NCBI RefSeq assembly: GCF_006539505.1
Contig: NZ_BJND01000025.1
Coordinates: 118,856-182,855, forward strand
Source: Streptomyces spinoverrucosus
GTDB lineage: Bacteria; Actinomycetota; Actinomycetes; Streptomycetales; Streptomycetaceae
Reading direction: 5' to 3'
DNA length: 64,000 nt
The position numbers were made by a program, and so were the translations under genes. The notes beneath the pieces are model-generated. The model did no database searches. It worked only from the letters and a program-made list of their open reading frames with translations, and was not told the DNA's origin. Shown one piece after another: positions 33,944 to 44,532 of this stretch (position 1 is its first letter; every line of letters begins with the position of its first letter).

Positions 33944-34296
33944 TCAACCCCGCAACGTCCGAGCCCAGTCCGCAGGAACCCGCCCGGCCGGACCCGGCGC
34001 CGGCTGGTCGGCGGGATGGCTCACCGGCGGCGCCAGCTCGGGCCCGGCCTCGTACATCTGCCCTGTCGCGAAGTTCCAGAACCACTCCTCACCCGGCTCG
34101 AAACTCCGCATCAGCGGATGCCCCGTGGCCTTGTAGTGCGCGCTGGCGTGCTGGGCGGGTGAGGAGTCGCAGCAGCCGATGTGCCCGCACTGCGCGCAGC
34201 GCCGCAGATGGAACCACCACCCCCCGGCCTCGTCGCACTCCACGCACCCCGCGCCGCTGGGCGGCACGCTCGGGTCGATACCGCTGATGTCACTGG

Positions 34297-34300
<4 letters not shown>
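33944..34300 (-). CDS. UBP-type zinc finger protein
   Basis: 118 residues from ATG 34300. The core GCVECDEAGGWWFHLRRC, AQCGHIGCCDSSPAQH, AHYKATGHPLMRSFEPGEEW carries the full zinc ligand set of the ZnF-UBP fold (C-x2-C, C-x2-C, C-x-D, H-x3-H-x5-H) seen in eukaryotic deubiquitinases that bind the ubiquitin C-terminus. Bacteria lack ubiquitin, so it must bind some other ligand. The ATG overlaps the stop of the histidine kinase gene (TCAT on the plus strand), so it is the third, coupled gene of the operon 37430-33944. The proline-rich tail has no recognised domain. Confidence 0.92.
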
Positions 34301-35753
<1,453 letters not shown>

Positions 35754-35757
<4 letters not shown>

Positions 35758-37430
35758 GACTGCTCCAGATAACGGTGGACGAGCATCACGGCCATGGCTC
35801 CCTCCCCGACGGCGGAGGCGACCCGCTTCGCGGACTCGGCACGCGCGTCGCCCGCCACGAACACGCCGGGGACATTGGTCTCCAGGTGGTACGGCGGCCG
35901 GTCCAGCTCCCAGTCGGCCGGCGGCCGCCCGTCGGGCGTGAGGTCGGGGCCCGCCAGGATGAACCCGCGTTCGTCACGCAGCACCGTGCCGTCCAGCCAG
36001 TCGGTCAGCGGGGCCGCGCCGATGAACACGAACAGCCACTGAGCGTCGACCAGTTCGGTCTGCCCGGTCGCCGCGTCGCGCAGCGTCAGCTGCTCCAGGT
36101 GGTCGGAGCCGTGCGCGGCCTCGACCACCGTGCCGCAGCGCACAGAGATGTTCGGCGCCTGCTCGATCTGCTGGATGAGGTAGTAGGACATCGACGCGGA
36201 CAGCGACGACCCGCGCACCAGCAGGGTGACCGACTTCGCGCCCCGGGCCAGGTACATCGCCGCCTGCCCCGCCGAGTTGGCGCCGCCCACGATGTACACG
36301 TCGTGGCCCTGGCAGGCCGCCGCCTCGGTCAGCGCCGAGCCGTAGTACACCCCGCAGCCGCTCAGGTCGTCGCAACCCTGCGCCTGAAGCTGCCGGTACT
36401 GCACACCGGTCGCCAGGATCACGCTGTGCGCGGCGATCGCCGAGCCGTCCGCGAACCGTACGACCCGAGCGGCCCCGTTGACCTCAAGTCCCGTCACCTC
36501 GCGCGCGGTGAGGATCTCGGCGCCGAATCTGGTCGCCTGCCGCCGCGCCCGGTCGGTGAGCTGCGCGCCCGACACGCCGTCGGGGAAGCCCAGGTAGTTC
36601 TCGATGCGCGAGCTCTGCCCGGCCTGCCCGCCGGTCGCCGACCGCTCCACGAGCACCGTCCGCAGCCCCTCCGACGCCCCGTACACGGCCGCGCCGAGCC
36701 CGGCCGGGCCGCCGCCGATGACGACCAGGTCGTAGAAGTCGGCGGTCGGTGTCGTCGCCAGCCCCACGTGGGCGGCGAGCTCGGGGGCCTCCGGCTCGAC
36801 CAGCGGCGTGCCGTCCGGCGTGATCACCAGCGGCAGCCGCTGCCCGTCCGCCCCGGCGGCGGCCAGCAGCCGCCGGCCCTCGGGCTCGTCGGCCGAGTAC
36901 CAGCGGTACGGCACCTGGTTGCGGGCCAGGAACTCCCGTACGTCCGTGGAGCGCGCCGACCAGCGGTGCCCGACGACCTTGGTGCTGGGCACGGGCCGGT
37001 AGTCGCTGCGCCGCCACGCGTCCAGCAGATCGTCCAGGACCGGGTAGAGCTTCTCCTCGGGCGGGTCCCACGGCTTGAGGAGGTAGTGGTCGAGATCGAC
37101 GACGTTGATCGCGTCGATCGCCGCGTTGGTGTCCGCGTACGCGGTCAGCAGCACCCGTCGCGCGCCCGGATACACGTCCAGGGCCTGCTCCAGGAACTCG
37201 ATGCCGTTCATCTGCGGCATCCGGTAGTCGGCCAGGACCACCGCCACCAGGTCGCCACGCAGCTTCAGCTCGCGCAGCGCCTGCAGCGCGGACTCGCCGG
37301 ACTCCGCGCGCACGATCCGGTACGACTCGCCGTAGCGCCGCCTGAGATCGCGGGCGACGGCACGGGAGACTCCCGGGTCGTCGTCCACGGTCATGATGAC
37401 GGTCCGCGCTGCGTCGGCGGCCTGTGCCAT
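35754..37430 (-). CDS. response-regulator receiver domain fused to thioredoxin-reductase-like flavoprotein
   Basis: 558 residues from ATG 37430. Residues 10-130 are a complete receiver: acidic pocket D16-D18 (VDDDPG), phospho-acceptor D68 (VVLADYRMP), T96 (LLTAYAD) and K119 (YLLKPW). Residues 150-225 look like a thioredoxin/glutaredoxin-fold segment without cysteines. From 231 a two-dinucleotide-binding flavoprotein follows: IGGGPAGLGAA, ATGGQAGQSSRIENYLGFP, VYIVGGANSAGQAAMYLA, and the FAD-binding end VFVAGDARAESAKRVASAVGEG. In place of the redox CxxC of thioredoxin reductase it reads GVYYGSALTEA, so classic disulfide reduction is impossible. Coupled to the histidine kinase by a 4-bp overlap. 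Confidence 0.92.
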
Positions 37431-37569
37431 ACGTCTCCCACCCCGAGCGGTCGGTGTCAGGGCACGGCGGCCCCGTTGTCACCGCGCCGGTCCGGCCATC
37501 GTATGTGCGTTCGTCCGGCTTCGCTCGGGTAAGGAGAATGGCGAGATCCGCTCAATGTGCCGCGACCGC

Positions 37570-37923
37570 TCAATGGTGCCGGGACCGCAGGACGCAGAAC
37601 TCGTTGCCCTCCGGGTCCGCGAGCACCACCCACGTCTGCTCACCCTGTCCGACGTCCGCGGGCCGCGCCCCGAGGGCGAGGAGGCGGGTGACCTCGGCCT
37701 CTTGGTCGTCGGGGCGGAAGTCGAGGTGGAGGCGGTTCTTGACGGACTTGCCCTCCGGCACCGGCTCGAAGATCATCCCTGGCAGCCGGTCCTTGGCCGG
37801 CCGGATCTCGAAGTCCTCGGCCGTATCGTTGATCACCAACCAGCCGAGCGCCTCCGCCCACCAGTTCCCCAGGGCCACCGGATCGGCGGCGTCCACGACT
37901 ACCTGCTCCCATTCGAGGCTCAT
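37570..37923 (-). CDS. VOC-superfamily protein (glyoxalase-like)
   Basis: 117 residues: WEQVVVDAADPVALGNWWAEALGW begins a glyoxalase-like domain and NRLHLDFRPDD and VVLADPEGNEFCVLR end it. The H in HLDF and E in GNEFCVL are the usual metal ligands. Short single-domain members like this one are common in Streptomyces, with unknown substrate. It lies between the redox operon and the divergent universal stress gene, 62 bp from the latter. Confidence 0.87.
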   Translation of the reverse strand: MSLEWEQVVVDAADPVALGNWWAEALGWLVINDTAEDFEIRPAKDRLPGMIFEPVPEGKSVKNRLHLDFRPDDQEAEVTRLLALGARPADVGQGEQTWVVLADPEGNEFCVLRSRHH

Positions 37924-37985
37924 GTCGGCAGCTTAGGGAAGACTGTCCGTGACGGATGGTGAACGCGACACGAGGAGGCAGCCGG

Positions 37986-38855
37986 ATGACGCGCCCGATC
38001 ACCACAGGGGTCGACGGATCGGAGGAGAGCCTCGCCGCACTGGCCTGGGCGGGCCGCGAAGCCGTCCGGCGCGGACTGGCGCTGCGTGTGGTGCACGCCT
38101 GGCGGTACGAGCCGCACGAGGCCGTCGACGGCGACCGTCAGACGCAGGCCCAATGGGTGCGGGACGCCGTGGACGCGGGTGTGCGGACCGTCAGCGGGCG
38201 GTACGCCGGCCTGGAGGTGACCACCGACATCGTGGAGGGCGACGTCGTCGACGCCCTCACCGCGGCGGCGGCCGAGTCCGAGATGCTGGTGCTGGGCTCG
38301 CGCGGGCACGGCCGGGTCGTCGGGTTTCTGCTCGGCTCCGTCGGGCAGCAGGTGATCGCCGAGACGGTCCGCCCGGTCGTCCTGGTGCGGTCCGGGGACC
38401 GCGCCGCGACCGAGGTGGACGGCCGCGAGATCGTCGTCGGGCAGGAGGGCGACGCGGACGACAGCGCCGCCGCGCTGCGGTTCGCGTTCGAGACGGCCGC
38501 CGCGCGCGGGGCGACGGTGCGGGCGGTGCGGGCCTGGACGCTGCCGCCGGTGTTCGCCTACAGCCCCGGCTCGCTGAAGCTGCTCGACGAGGCGGGCGGG
38601 CCCGAGCCGTACGAGATCAAGGCGCTGGCCGAGGCGTTGCAGCCGTGGCGGGAGCGGTTCCCGGACGTGCCGGTGGTGGAGCACGTGGAGATGGGCAGCG
38701 CGGGGCAGGTGCTGCTGTCGATGGCCGGGCGCGCCCAGCTGATGGTCGTCGGCCGCCGGGCCCGTCGTACGGCCGTGGGGGCGCGGATCGGCTCGGTGGC
38801 GCACGGCGTCCTGCATCACGCGGAGTGCCCCGTGGTGGTCGTACCGCCCGCGTGA
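37986..38855 (+). CDS. tandem-domain universal stress protein
   Basis: 289 residues, ATG 37986 with GAGGAGG seven bases upstream. Two UspA domains: the first (1-140) opens TTGVDGSEESLAALAWA and ends with the ATP-binding G-x2-G-x9-G-S pattern GSRGHGRVVGFLLGSVGQQV; the second (145-289) ends VGRRARRTAVGARIGSVAHGVLHH with VVVVP. Such proteins bind ATP and are induced by hypoxia or stress under DevR/OsdR-type control in actinobacteria. Divergent from the VOC gene; convergent stop is one base from the DUF4032 stop. Confidence 0.93.
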   Translation: MTRPITTGVDGSEESLAALAWAGREAVRRGLALRVVHAWRYEPHEAVDGDRQTQAQWVRDAVDAGVRTVSGRYAGLEVTTDIVEGDVVDALTAAAAESEMLVLGSRGHGRVVGFLLGSVGQQVIAETVRPVVLVRSGDRAATEVDGREIVVGQEGDADDSAAALRFAFETAAARGATVRAVRAWTLPPVFAYSPGSLKLLDEAGGPEPYEIKALAEALQPWRERFPDVPVVEHVEMGSAGQVLLSMAGRAQLMVVGRRARRTAVGARIGSVAHGVLHHAECPVVVVPPA

Positions 38856-38856
38856 G

Positions 38857-40092
38857 TCACTCGGCCACCGGTGCCTCCAGGGTCTCCCGCGCCCGCGGCA
38901 GGATGTTCTCGACGTAGTCCTTGACGGCCGTGTCGAGGCCGATGTCCTGCTGCGCCCGCTCGGACAGGTACCAGCGGTGTTCGAGCAACTGGTGATAGAT
39001 CTCGGCCGGGTCCACCGCGCCGCGCAGCTCGGGCGGCACGGCGCGCACGGTCGGCCGGAACACCTCCCGCACCCAGCGGTGGGCGAGCACCTCCGGGCGG
39101 GCGGCGAGGGGGTCGCCCGGCGCGTAGTCGTCCTGGGTGGCCATCCAGCTCTCCAGGTCGTTCAGCAGCCGCCGGGCCTGGTTCTCCTCGGTGTCCAGCC
39201 CGGTCAGCCGCAGCAGCTGCCGCTGGTGGTGACCCGCGTCGACGACCTTCGGCACGAAGGTGACCGTGTCGCCGTTCGAGGAGTGCTCGATCTGCATCTC
39301 GGCCACGTCGAAACCGAGGTCGTTCAGGCGGCGTATCCGGCGCTCTATGTAGTGGTACTTGCCCGCCGGGTAGACCGAGGTGCGGGTCAGCTCCCGCCAC
39401 AGGTCGTGGTAGCGGGCGCAGATCTCCGTGCCGAACTCGATCGGGTCGACCGACGGGTGCAGCGCGCCGGACGCCTCCAGGTCGAGCAGCTCGCCGCTGA
39501 TGTTGACGCGGGCGAGGTCGAGGTCGTAGTCGCGCTGGCCGTCGCTGAGGCGGGCGTGCAGCTCGCCGGTCTCGGCGTCGACGAGGTAGGCGGCGTAGGC
39601 GCCGGCGTCCCGGCGGAACAGGGTGTTGGACAGCGAGCAGTCGCCCCAGGCGAACCCGGCCAGGTGCAGCCGCACCAGCAGCACCGCCAGCGCGTCCATC
39701 AGCCGGTGCATGGTCGCCGGGCGCATGGTCGTCTCGAACATCGACCGGTACGGCATCGAGCCGCCCAGGTGCCGGGTGATCAGCACCGACTCCAGCGGGC
39801 CGCCGTCCGCGTCCGTGCGGCCGGTGACCACGCCGAGGGCGTCCACCGCGGGGATGCCGAGCCGGTCCAGGTCGCGCAGAAGCTCGTACTCGCGCAGGGC
39901 GGGCCGCTGCGCGAGTTCCTTGACGGCGACGACCTCGCCGCCCGCGCGGGCGTAGCGCACCACGTGCCGGGAGATACCGCGGGGCAGCGGCACGAGGTGC
40001 TTCTCCGGCCACTCCTCCAGCGGCAGGTGCCACGGCAGCTCCAGCAGGAGTGCGGGGTGCTCCGGGTTGGTGGCGCTGATCTGCAAAGCCAT
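38857..40092 (-). CDS. DUF4032 / lipopolysaccharide-kinase-like protein
   Basis: 411 residues. The N-terminal 260 residues have a protein-kinase-like fold: VVAVKELAQRPALREYELLRDL (Lys-Glu pair), HRLMDALAVLLVRLHLAGFAWGD followed by SLSNTLFR, and YLVDAETGE as the DFG-like element. The C-terminal 150 residues (DUF4032) include WVREVFRPTVRAVPPELRG and YHQLLEHRWYLSERAQQDIG. The family is widespread in actinobacteria and uncharacterised; kinase activity is plausible as catalytic Lys, Asp and Asn equivalents are present. No membrane segment. Confidence 0.87.
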   Translation of the reverse strand: MALQISATNPEHPALLLELPWHLPLEEWPEKHLVPLPRGISRHVVRYARAGGEVVAVKELAQRPALREYELLRDLDRLGIPAVDALGVVTGRTDADGGPLESVLITRHLGGSMPYRSMFETTMRPATMHRLMDALAVLLVRLHLAGFAWGDCSLSNTLFRRDAGAYAAYLVDAETGELHARLSDGQRDYDLDLARVNISGELLDLEASGALHPSVDPIEFGTEICARYHDLWRELTRTSVYPAGKYHYIERRIRRLNDLGFDVAEMQIEHSSNGDTVTFVPKVVDAGHHQRQLLRLTGLDTEENQARRLLNDLESWMATQDDYAPGDPLAARPEVLAHRWVREVFRPTVRAVPPELRGAVDPAEIYHQLLEHRWYLSERAQQDIGLDTAVKDYVENILPRARETLEAPVAE

Positions 40093-40101
40093 GGCGGGAG
40101 C

Positions 40102-40848
40102 CTAGACGGCCCGTTCCCGTGCCTGGCGGGCGGCGTCCGGTACGGAACCCCGGTGGACCGGCCCGTGCCCGGGCAGCAGGACGTCGGCCGCGAGGCCCTC
40201 GATCAGCTCCAGCGAGGCCAAGGCCTGGGCGCGCTCGTGGTGGAACATGTCGGGCAGCAGTTGCGGGCCCTTGATCCGCGAGGTCGCGTGGCCGCTGACC
40301 AGGGCGTCACCGGAGATCACGACCCCGGCCCCGGGCAGATGGAACACGGAGTGCCCGGCGGTGTGGCCGGGGGTGTGCACGGGCACCGGACGCCCCGGCA
40401 GATCCAGCGGACCCGTCCCCGGGAACGGCTCGGGCGAGGTCACCGGGACGTGCGCGGTGCCGCCCGACCGGATGGCGTGCACCGCCCACGGCAGCACACC
40501 CGGACGCCAGCCGTTGCGCAGCACCTGGCCCACGGACACCTGGTGCAGGAACTCCCGGCGGGCGTGCGGCACTTCCGCCTCGTGCAGATACACCGGCGTG
40601 CCGTAGGTCTCGCGCAGATACTCCGCCGAGCCCAGGTGGTCGTTGTGGGCGTGGGTGATCAGCACCGCGGCGACCGCCTCCGGTGAGCTCCCCACCGCCG
40701 CGAGGGAGTCGAGGAGCTGCTGCCGGTCCCCGAGGTACCCGGTGTCGACCAGGGTGACGGCGTCCCCGTCCTTGAGGATCACCCAGTTCGTGTTGCTGCC
40801 GTGCACCAGATAGGTGCCGTCGGCGACTTGCTGCACATCCGCCCGCAT
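40102..40848 (-). CDS. MBL-fold metallo-hydrolase
   Basis: 248 residues from ATG 40848 (MRADVQQVADGTYLVHG) with GCGGGA upstream. The metallo-beta-lactamase motif ITHAHNDHLGS (H-x-H-x-D-H), HTPGHTAGHSVFHL, ISGDAL and the last ligand in LLPGHGPV supply a two-metal site. Homologues act on thioesters, lactones or glyoxalase II-like substrates; the exact one cannot be told. The frame is open upstream to 41031, but that would overlap the AlkB gene and lacks a start signal. Nine bases separate its stop from the DUF4032 start, suggesting an operon. Confidence 0.9.
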   Translation of the reverse strand: MRADVQQVADGTYLVHGSNTNWVILKDGDAVTLVDTGYLGDRQQLLDSLAAVGSSPEAVAAVLITHAHNDHLGSAEYLRETYGTPVYLHEAEVPHARREFLHQVSVGQVLRNGWRPGVLPWAVHAIRSGGTAHVPVTSPEPFPGTGPLDLPGRPVPVHTPGHTAGHSVFHLPGAGVVISGDALVSGHATSRIKGPQLLPDMFHHERAQALASLELIEGLAADVLLPGHGPVHRGSVPDAARQARERAV

Positions 40849-40949
40849 GATCGTCCCGCATGGTGAGGTCCGCGCCCGACGACAGACAGCAAAGCAGATC
40901 ACGAAAACCGGTTCGCCGGAGGGTCGGAGCGCAATCGGGGAGACCGGCT

Positions 40950-41579
40950 TCAGTTCACGCCGTGCGGGCGGAACTGGATGCTGATCCGCGGTCCCGTCGC
41001 GCGCGTGGACTTCGGTACGCAGTGCTCCCACGTCCGCTGGCAGGAGCCGCCCATCACGATCAGGTCGCCGTGCCCGAGCGGGCGCCGGACGGTCCCGCCG
41101 CGGCCGTGCATGGGACGCAGCAGCAGGTCACGGGGTGCTCCCACGGAGAGGATCGCGACCATCGTGTCCTCGCGGGCACCGCGCCCGATCCGGTCGCCGT
41201 GCCAGGCGACGCTGTCCCGGCCGTCGCGGTAGAAGCACAGACCCGCCGTGGCGAACGGCTCGCCCAGCTCGTCGGCGTAGTGCGCGGACAGCGCGTCGCG
41301 CGCCTCGGCCAGTACCGGGTGCGGCAGCGGGTCGTCCGCGCCGTAGTACGCCAGCAGCCGAGGTACGTCGACGACGTGGTCGTACATCGTGCGGCGCTCG
41401 GCCCGCCACGGCACCTCGGTCGCCAGCTGTTCGAACAGCACGTCGGCCCCGCTCAGCCACCCCGGCAGTACGTCGATCCAGGCGCCGGAGCCGAGCGTGA
41501 TACGGCGCAGCCCGTCGAGCGGGCCGAGCCGGACGTCGTCGGTCTGGTCGAAGAGCGAGCCCTGGAGGTGCGTGGCCAT
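40950..41579 (-). CDS. AlkB-like Fe(II)/2-oxoglutarate-dependent dioxygenase
   Basis: 209 residues from ATG 41579 with GAGGT upstream. Iron ligands H and D are in SVAWHGDRIGRG and the distal His in RTWEHCVPKS; the 2-oxoglutarate-binding Arg and substrate Arg lie in GPRISIQFR. AlkB homologues repair alkylated DNA or RNA (1-methyladenine, 3-methylcytosine) by oxidative demethylation. It is divergent from the TetR gene at 41696, whose twin operators lie between them, so it could be within that regulon. Confidence 0.9.
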   Translation of the reverse strand: MATHLQGSLFDQTDDVRLGPLDGLRRITLGSGAWIDVLPGWLSGADVLFEQLATEVPWRAERRTMYDHVVDVPRLLAYYGADDPLPHPVLAEARDALSAHYADELGEPFATAGLCFYRDGRDSVAWHGDRIGRGAREDTMVAILSVGAPRDLLLRPMHGRGGTVRRPLGHGDLIVMGGSCQRTWEHCVPKSTRATGPRISIQFRPHGVN

Positions 41580-41647
41580 GACCTCAGCGTACCTCTGATT
41601 CGAATGTGTGTTCCATAGGAGCGTAGGGCGTGTGACTCCACCCTTTG

Positions 41648-41680
41648 GATACATTCCTGTATCGGATACATTCGCGTATC
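41648..41680. promoter_or_regulatory. twin TetR-type operators
   Basis: Two 16-bp palindromes in tandem, GATACATTCCTGTATC (41648-41663) and GATACATTCGCGTATC (41665-41680), centres 17 bp apart. The first has perfect 6-bp arms, the second 5-bp arms. They lie 16-48 bp upstream of the TetR start and cover the shared region with the divergent AlkB-like gene. They probably bind two TetR dimers and control the TetR-dehydrogenase operon. Confidence 0.8.
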
Positions 41681-41695
41681 GAACGGAGGTCGGAC

Positions 41696-42337
41696 ATGGA
41701 GCGAACAGCCGCGCGGGTGACCAGGCGCCGCGTCCGCACGCGCGCCAACCTCCTGGACGCCGCCTTCGAGGTGTTCGCGGCCAAGGGCTTCGGGCGGGTG
41801 TCGATCGAGGAGGTCTGCGAGGCCGCCGGGTACAGCCGGGGCGCCTTCTACTCCAACTTCGCCAGCCAGGACGAGCTGTTCTTCGCCCTCTACCGGCAGC
41901 GGGCCGACCTGATCGCCGAGCAGGTCTCCGGGGCGCTCGCCCAGGACGGACCGGACCTCGACGTGCCCGCCGCCGTCGACCGGGTCACCGAGGTGCTGCT
42001 CCTCGACCTGGACTGGCTGCTGGTGAAGACCGACTTCCTGGTGCACGCGGCCCGTGACCCTGCCGTTGCACAGTCCCTGCTGGAGCACCGGGCCCGGTTG
42101 CGCGGCGCGATCGCCGAACGGCTCGCCCGGGCCGTCCCGAGCCACACCGAACTGCCCGCCGTACTGGGCGACATCGACTCCGCCGCCCACGCGGTCGTCG
42201 CCGCGTACGACGGGGTCACCACCCAACTGCTGCTGGACAAGGACGTCGAGCACGCGCGCGCGTGGCTCAAGCAGCTGCTCACCGCGCTGCTGACCGACGG
42301 CAGCGGCAAGCACGACCGAGTCGTACGAACGCCGTAG
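41696..42337 (+). CDS. TetR-family transcriptional regulator
   Basis: 213 residues from ATG 41696, with GGAGGT six bases upstream; an in-frame ATG at 41645 lies within the operator and is rejected. The helix-turn-helix is VSIEEVCEAAGYSRGAFYSNF after RTRANLLDAAFEVFAAKGF. The C-terminal ligand domain begins around 65. Twenty bases separate it from the FAD-binding dehydrogenase gene, which it likely represses together with itself; the inducer may be that enzyme's steroid-like or other hydrophobic substrate (inferred). Confidence 0.93.
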   Translation: MERTAARVTRRRVRTRANLLDAAFEVFAAKGFGRVSIEEVCEAAGYSRGAFYSNFASQDELFFALYRQRADLIAEQVSGALAQDGPDLDVPAAVDRVTEVLLLDLDWLLVKTDFLVHAARDPAVAQSLLEHRARLRGAIAERLARAVPSHTELPAVLGDIDSAAHAVVAAYDGVTTQLLLDKDVEHARAWLKQLLTALLTDGSGKHDRVVRTP

Positions 42338-42357
42338 GAGAAAGGGAACTTCTCGCC

Positions 42358-44031
42358 ATGGACGCTGACGTCATAGTCGTCGGAGCCGGTCTCGCGGGTC
42401 TGGTCGCCGCGCACGAACTCACCAGCCGGGGCCGCCGCGTCGCGCTGGTCGACCAGGAGAACGCCGCCAACCTCGGCGGACAGGCGTTCTGGTCCTTCGG
42501 CGGGTTGTTCCTCGTCGACACGCCGGAGCAGCGGAGGCTCGGCGTCAAGGACTCCTTCGACCTCGCCTGGAACGACTGGCAGGGCAGCGCCGGGTTCGAC
42601 CGGCTGGACGACGAGGACTCCTGGGCGGTGCGCTGGGCACGGGCCTACGTCGAGTTCGCGGCGGGGGAGAAGCGGTCCTGGCTGGAGGGGCACGGCATCA
42701 AGTTCCTGCCCACGGTCGGCTGGGCCGAGCGCGGCGATCTGCGCGCCCACGGACACGGCAACTCCGTGCCCCGCTTCCACATCGCCTGGGGCACGGGCAC
42801 GGGGGTCGTGGAGCCGTTCGTGCGGTACGCCAGGCAGGCCGCCCGGGACGGGTTGCTGACCTTCCACCACCGCCACCGGGTCGACCGGCTCGTCATCGAG
42901 GACGGCGCCGCCCGCGGCGTACACGGCACCGTGCTGGCCGACGACAACTCCCCGCGCGGCGTCGCCTCCAACCGGGACGCCATCGGCGACTTCGAACTCA
43001 CCGCCCAGGCGGTGATCGTCACCACCGGCGGCATCGGCGCCAACCACGACATCGTCCGCCGCTACTGGCCCGAACGGCTCGGCACCCCGCCCGCCGAGAT
43101 GGTCACCGGCGTCCCCGCCTACGTCGACGGCCGCATGCTCGACATCAGCGCCGAGGCGGGCGTACGGCTGGTCAACCGCGACCGCATGTGGCACTACACC
43201 GAGGGCCTCCAGAACTGGGACACGATCTGGCCCGGCCACGGCATCCGCATCCTGCCCGGCCCGTCCTCGATGTGGTTCGACGCCCTCGGCCGCCGACTGC
43301 CCGACCCCTGCCTGCCCGGCTACGACACCCTCAACACGCTCAAGTACCTGCGCACCACCGAGGACATCGCCGGTCACGACCACTCCTGGTTCATCCTCAC
43401 CCAGCGGATCATCGAGAAGGAGTTCGCGCTCTCGGGCTCCGAGCAGAATCCCGACATCACCGCCAAGGACCGCAAGGCGTTCCTGCGTGAACGCGTGCTC
43501 GGCAAGGGTGCGCCCGGCCCGGTGGCGGCGTTCCTGCGCAACGGCGCCGACTTCGTGACCGCCCCCACCGTCGAACAGCTCGTCGAGAAGATGAACGGCC
43601 TGACCGACAAGCCGCTCCTCGACGCCGAGGTGATACGACGTCAGATCGAGGCCCGCGACCTTCAGATCACCAACCCCTACAGCAAGGACGCCCAGGTGCA
43701 GGGCATCCGCAACGCCCGCCGCTACATCGGCGACCGCCTCGGCCGCGTCGCCACCCCGCACCGCATCCTCGACCCGGCGGCAGGCCCCCTGATCGGCGTC
43801 AAGCTGCACGTGCTGACCCGCAAGACGCTCGGCGGCATCCAGACCGACCTCGACTCCCGCGCCCTGGGCGTCGACGGGCAGCCCGTCGACGGGCTGTACG
43901 CGGCGGGCGAGGTGGCCGGCTTCGGCGGGGGCGGCGTGCACGGCTACAACGCGCTGGAGGGCACCTTCCTCGGCGGCTGCCTGTTCTCGGGCCGTGCGGC
44001 GGGGCGGGCGGCGGCCCGGCAGACCGGCTGA
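42358..44031 (+). CDS. FAD-binding dehydrogenase (KSTD/fumarate-reductase flavoprotein family)
   Basis: 557 residues. The N-terminal dinucleotide-binding motif VIVVGAGLAGLVAAHEL is followed by FAD-contacting NLGGQAFWSFGGL, VIVTTGGIGANHDIV, and at the C-terminus GLYAAGEVAGFGGGGVHGYN and LEGTFLGGCLFSGRAAG. Overall layout matches the flavoprotein family of fumarate reductases and 3-ketosteroid delta-1-dehydrogenases, in the subgroup simply called FAD-binding dehydrogenase; the steroid active-site set cannot be assigned with certainty. ATG 42358 lies 20 bp after the TetR gene. No haem or membrane region, so electrons go to an unknown acceptor. Confidence 0.9.
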   Translation: MDADVIVVGAGLAGLVAAHELTSRGRRVALVDQENAANLGGQAFWSFGGLFLVDTPEQRRLGVKDSFDLAWNDWQGSAGFDRLDDEDSWAVRWARAYVEFAAGEKRSWLEGHGIKFLPTVGWAERGDLRAHGHGNSVPRFHIAWGTGTGVVEPFVRYARQAARDGLLTFHHRHRVDRLVIEDGAARGVHGTVLADDNSPRGVASNRDAIGDFELTAQAVIVTTGGIGANHDIVRRYWPERLGTPPAEMVTGVPAYVDGRMLDISAEAGVRLVNRDRMWHYTEGLQNWDTIWPGHGIRILPGPSSMWFDALGRRLPDPCLPGYDTLNTLKYLRTTEDIAGHDHSWFILTQRIIEKEFALSGSEQNPDITAKDRKAFLRERVLGKGAPGPVAAFLRNGADFVTAPTVEQLVEKMNGLTDKPLLDAEVIRRQIEARDLQITNPYSKDAQVQGIRNARRYIGDRLGRVATPHRILDPAAGPLIGVKLHVLTRKTLGGIQTDLDSRALGVDGQPVDGLYAAGEVAGFGGGGVHGYNALEGTFLGGCLFSGRAAGRAAARQTG

Positions 44032-44041
44032 GACCGGCTCA

Positions 44042-44086
44042 GGCCCGCCTCCTCAGGACTTTCCTCAGGACTGAAGGAGGCGGGCC
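44042..44086. terminator. bidirectional terminator between dehydrogenase and DUF488 genes
   Basis: Perfect 12-bp arms GGCCCGCCTCCT (44042-44053) and AGGAGGCGGGCC (44075-44086) around a 21-nt loop containing two copies of CCTCAGGACT. The distal arm lies within the last codons of the convergent DUF488 gene. Confidence 0.6.
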
Positions 44087-44415
44087 AGCACCGCCGCGTG
44101 GCCCTGCTCCAGGTTCTTCGAGGCGGTCACCAGTGTCACGGTGCCCTTGGCCGCCAACTCGCGTACGCGGTCCACGAGTTCGGCCGCCTCGGGCTCGGCC
44201 AGCTCCGCCTCGTACCGGCGCGCGAACTCCTCGTACGACCCCTCGCCCGCGTGATACCAGCGGCGCAGCTCGGTGGACGGCGTGAGCCCCTTGGGCCACT
44301 CGTCCACGCGGGCCGCGTCCTTGGCCAGGCCGCGCGGCCACAGCCGGTCGACCAGGACCCGCGTGCCGTCCTCGGACTCCGGCGGTTCGTAGACTCGGCG
44401 GACACGGACACTCAT
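44065..44415 (-). CDS. DUF488 family protein
   Basis: 116 residues: VRVRRVYEPPESEDGTRVLVDRLWPRG is the conserved opening, then WPKGLTPSTELRRWYH and GTVTLVTASKNLEQGHAAVL. This is the compact DUF488 form found across bacteria, of unknown function; a link to nucleic-acid or thiol chemistry is speculative. ATG 44415 follows AAAGG. Two TTTCGAA repeats lie directly upstream. Confidence 0.9.
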   Translation of the reverse strand: MSVRVRRVYEPPESEDGTRVLVDRLWPRGLAKDAARVDEWPKGLTPSTELRRWYHAGEGSYEEFARRYEAELAEPEAAELVDRVRELAAKGTVTLVTASKNLEQGHAAVLARLLQS

Positions 44416-44425
44416 GCGGGAAGCC

Positions 44426-44440
44426 TTTCGAAGTTTCGAA
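44426..44440. promoter_or_regulatory. two TTTCGAA repeats upstream of the DUF488 gene
   Basis: TTTCGAA occurs at 44426-44432 and 44434-44440, eight bases apart, each containing the palindrome TTCGAA. The position, 11-25 bp upstream of the minus-strand ATG 44415 and about 95 bp from the divergent lipoprotein start, suits an operator. Confidence 0.35.
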
Positions 44441-44532
44441 TGGGGAGAGGTGTGACGGGAGCGTACGCCGGGCGAGTGGATGCAGCCGTGGAACCCGACG
44501 GGTTCCTCACCTGTGTCGGCCAAGGTCGACAC

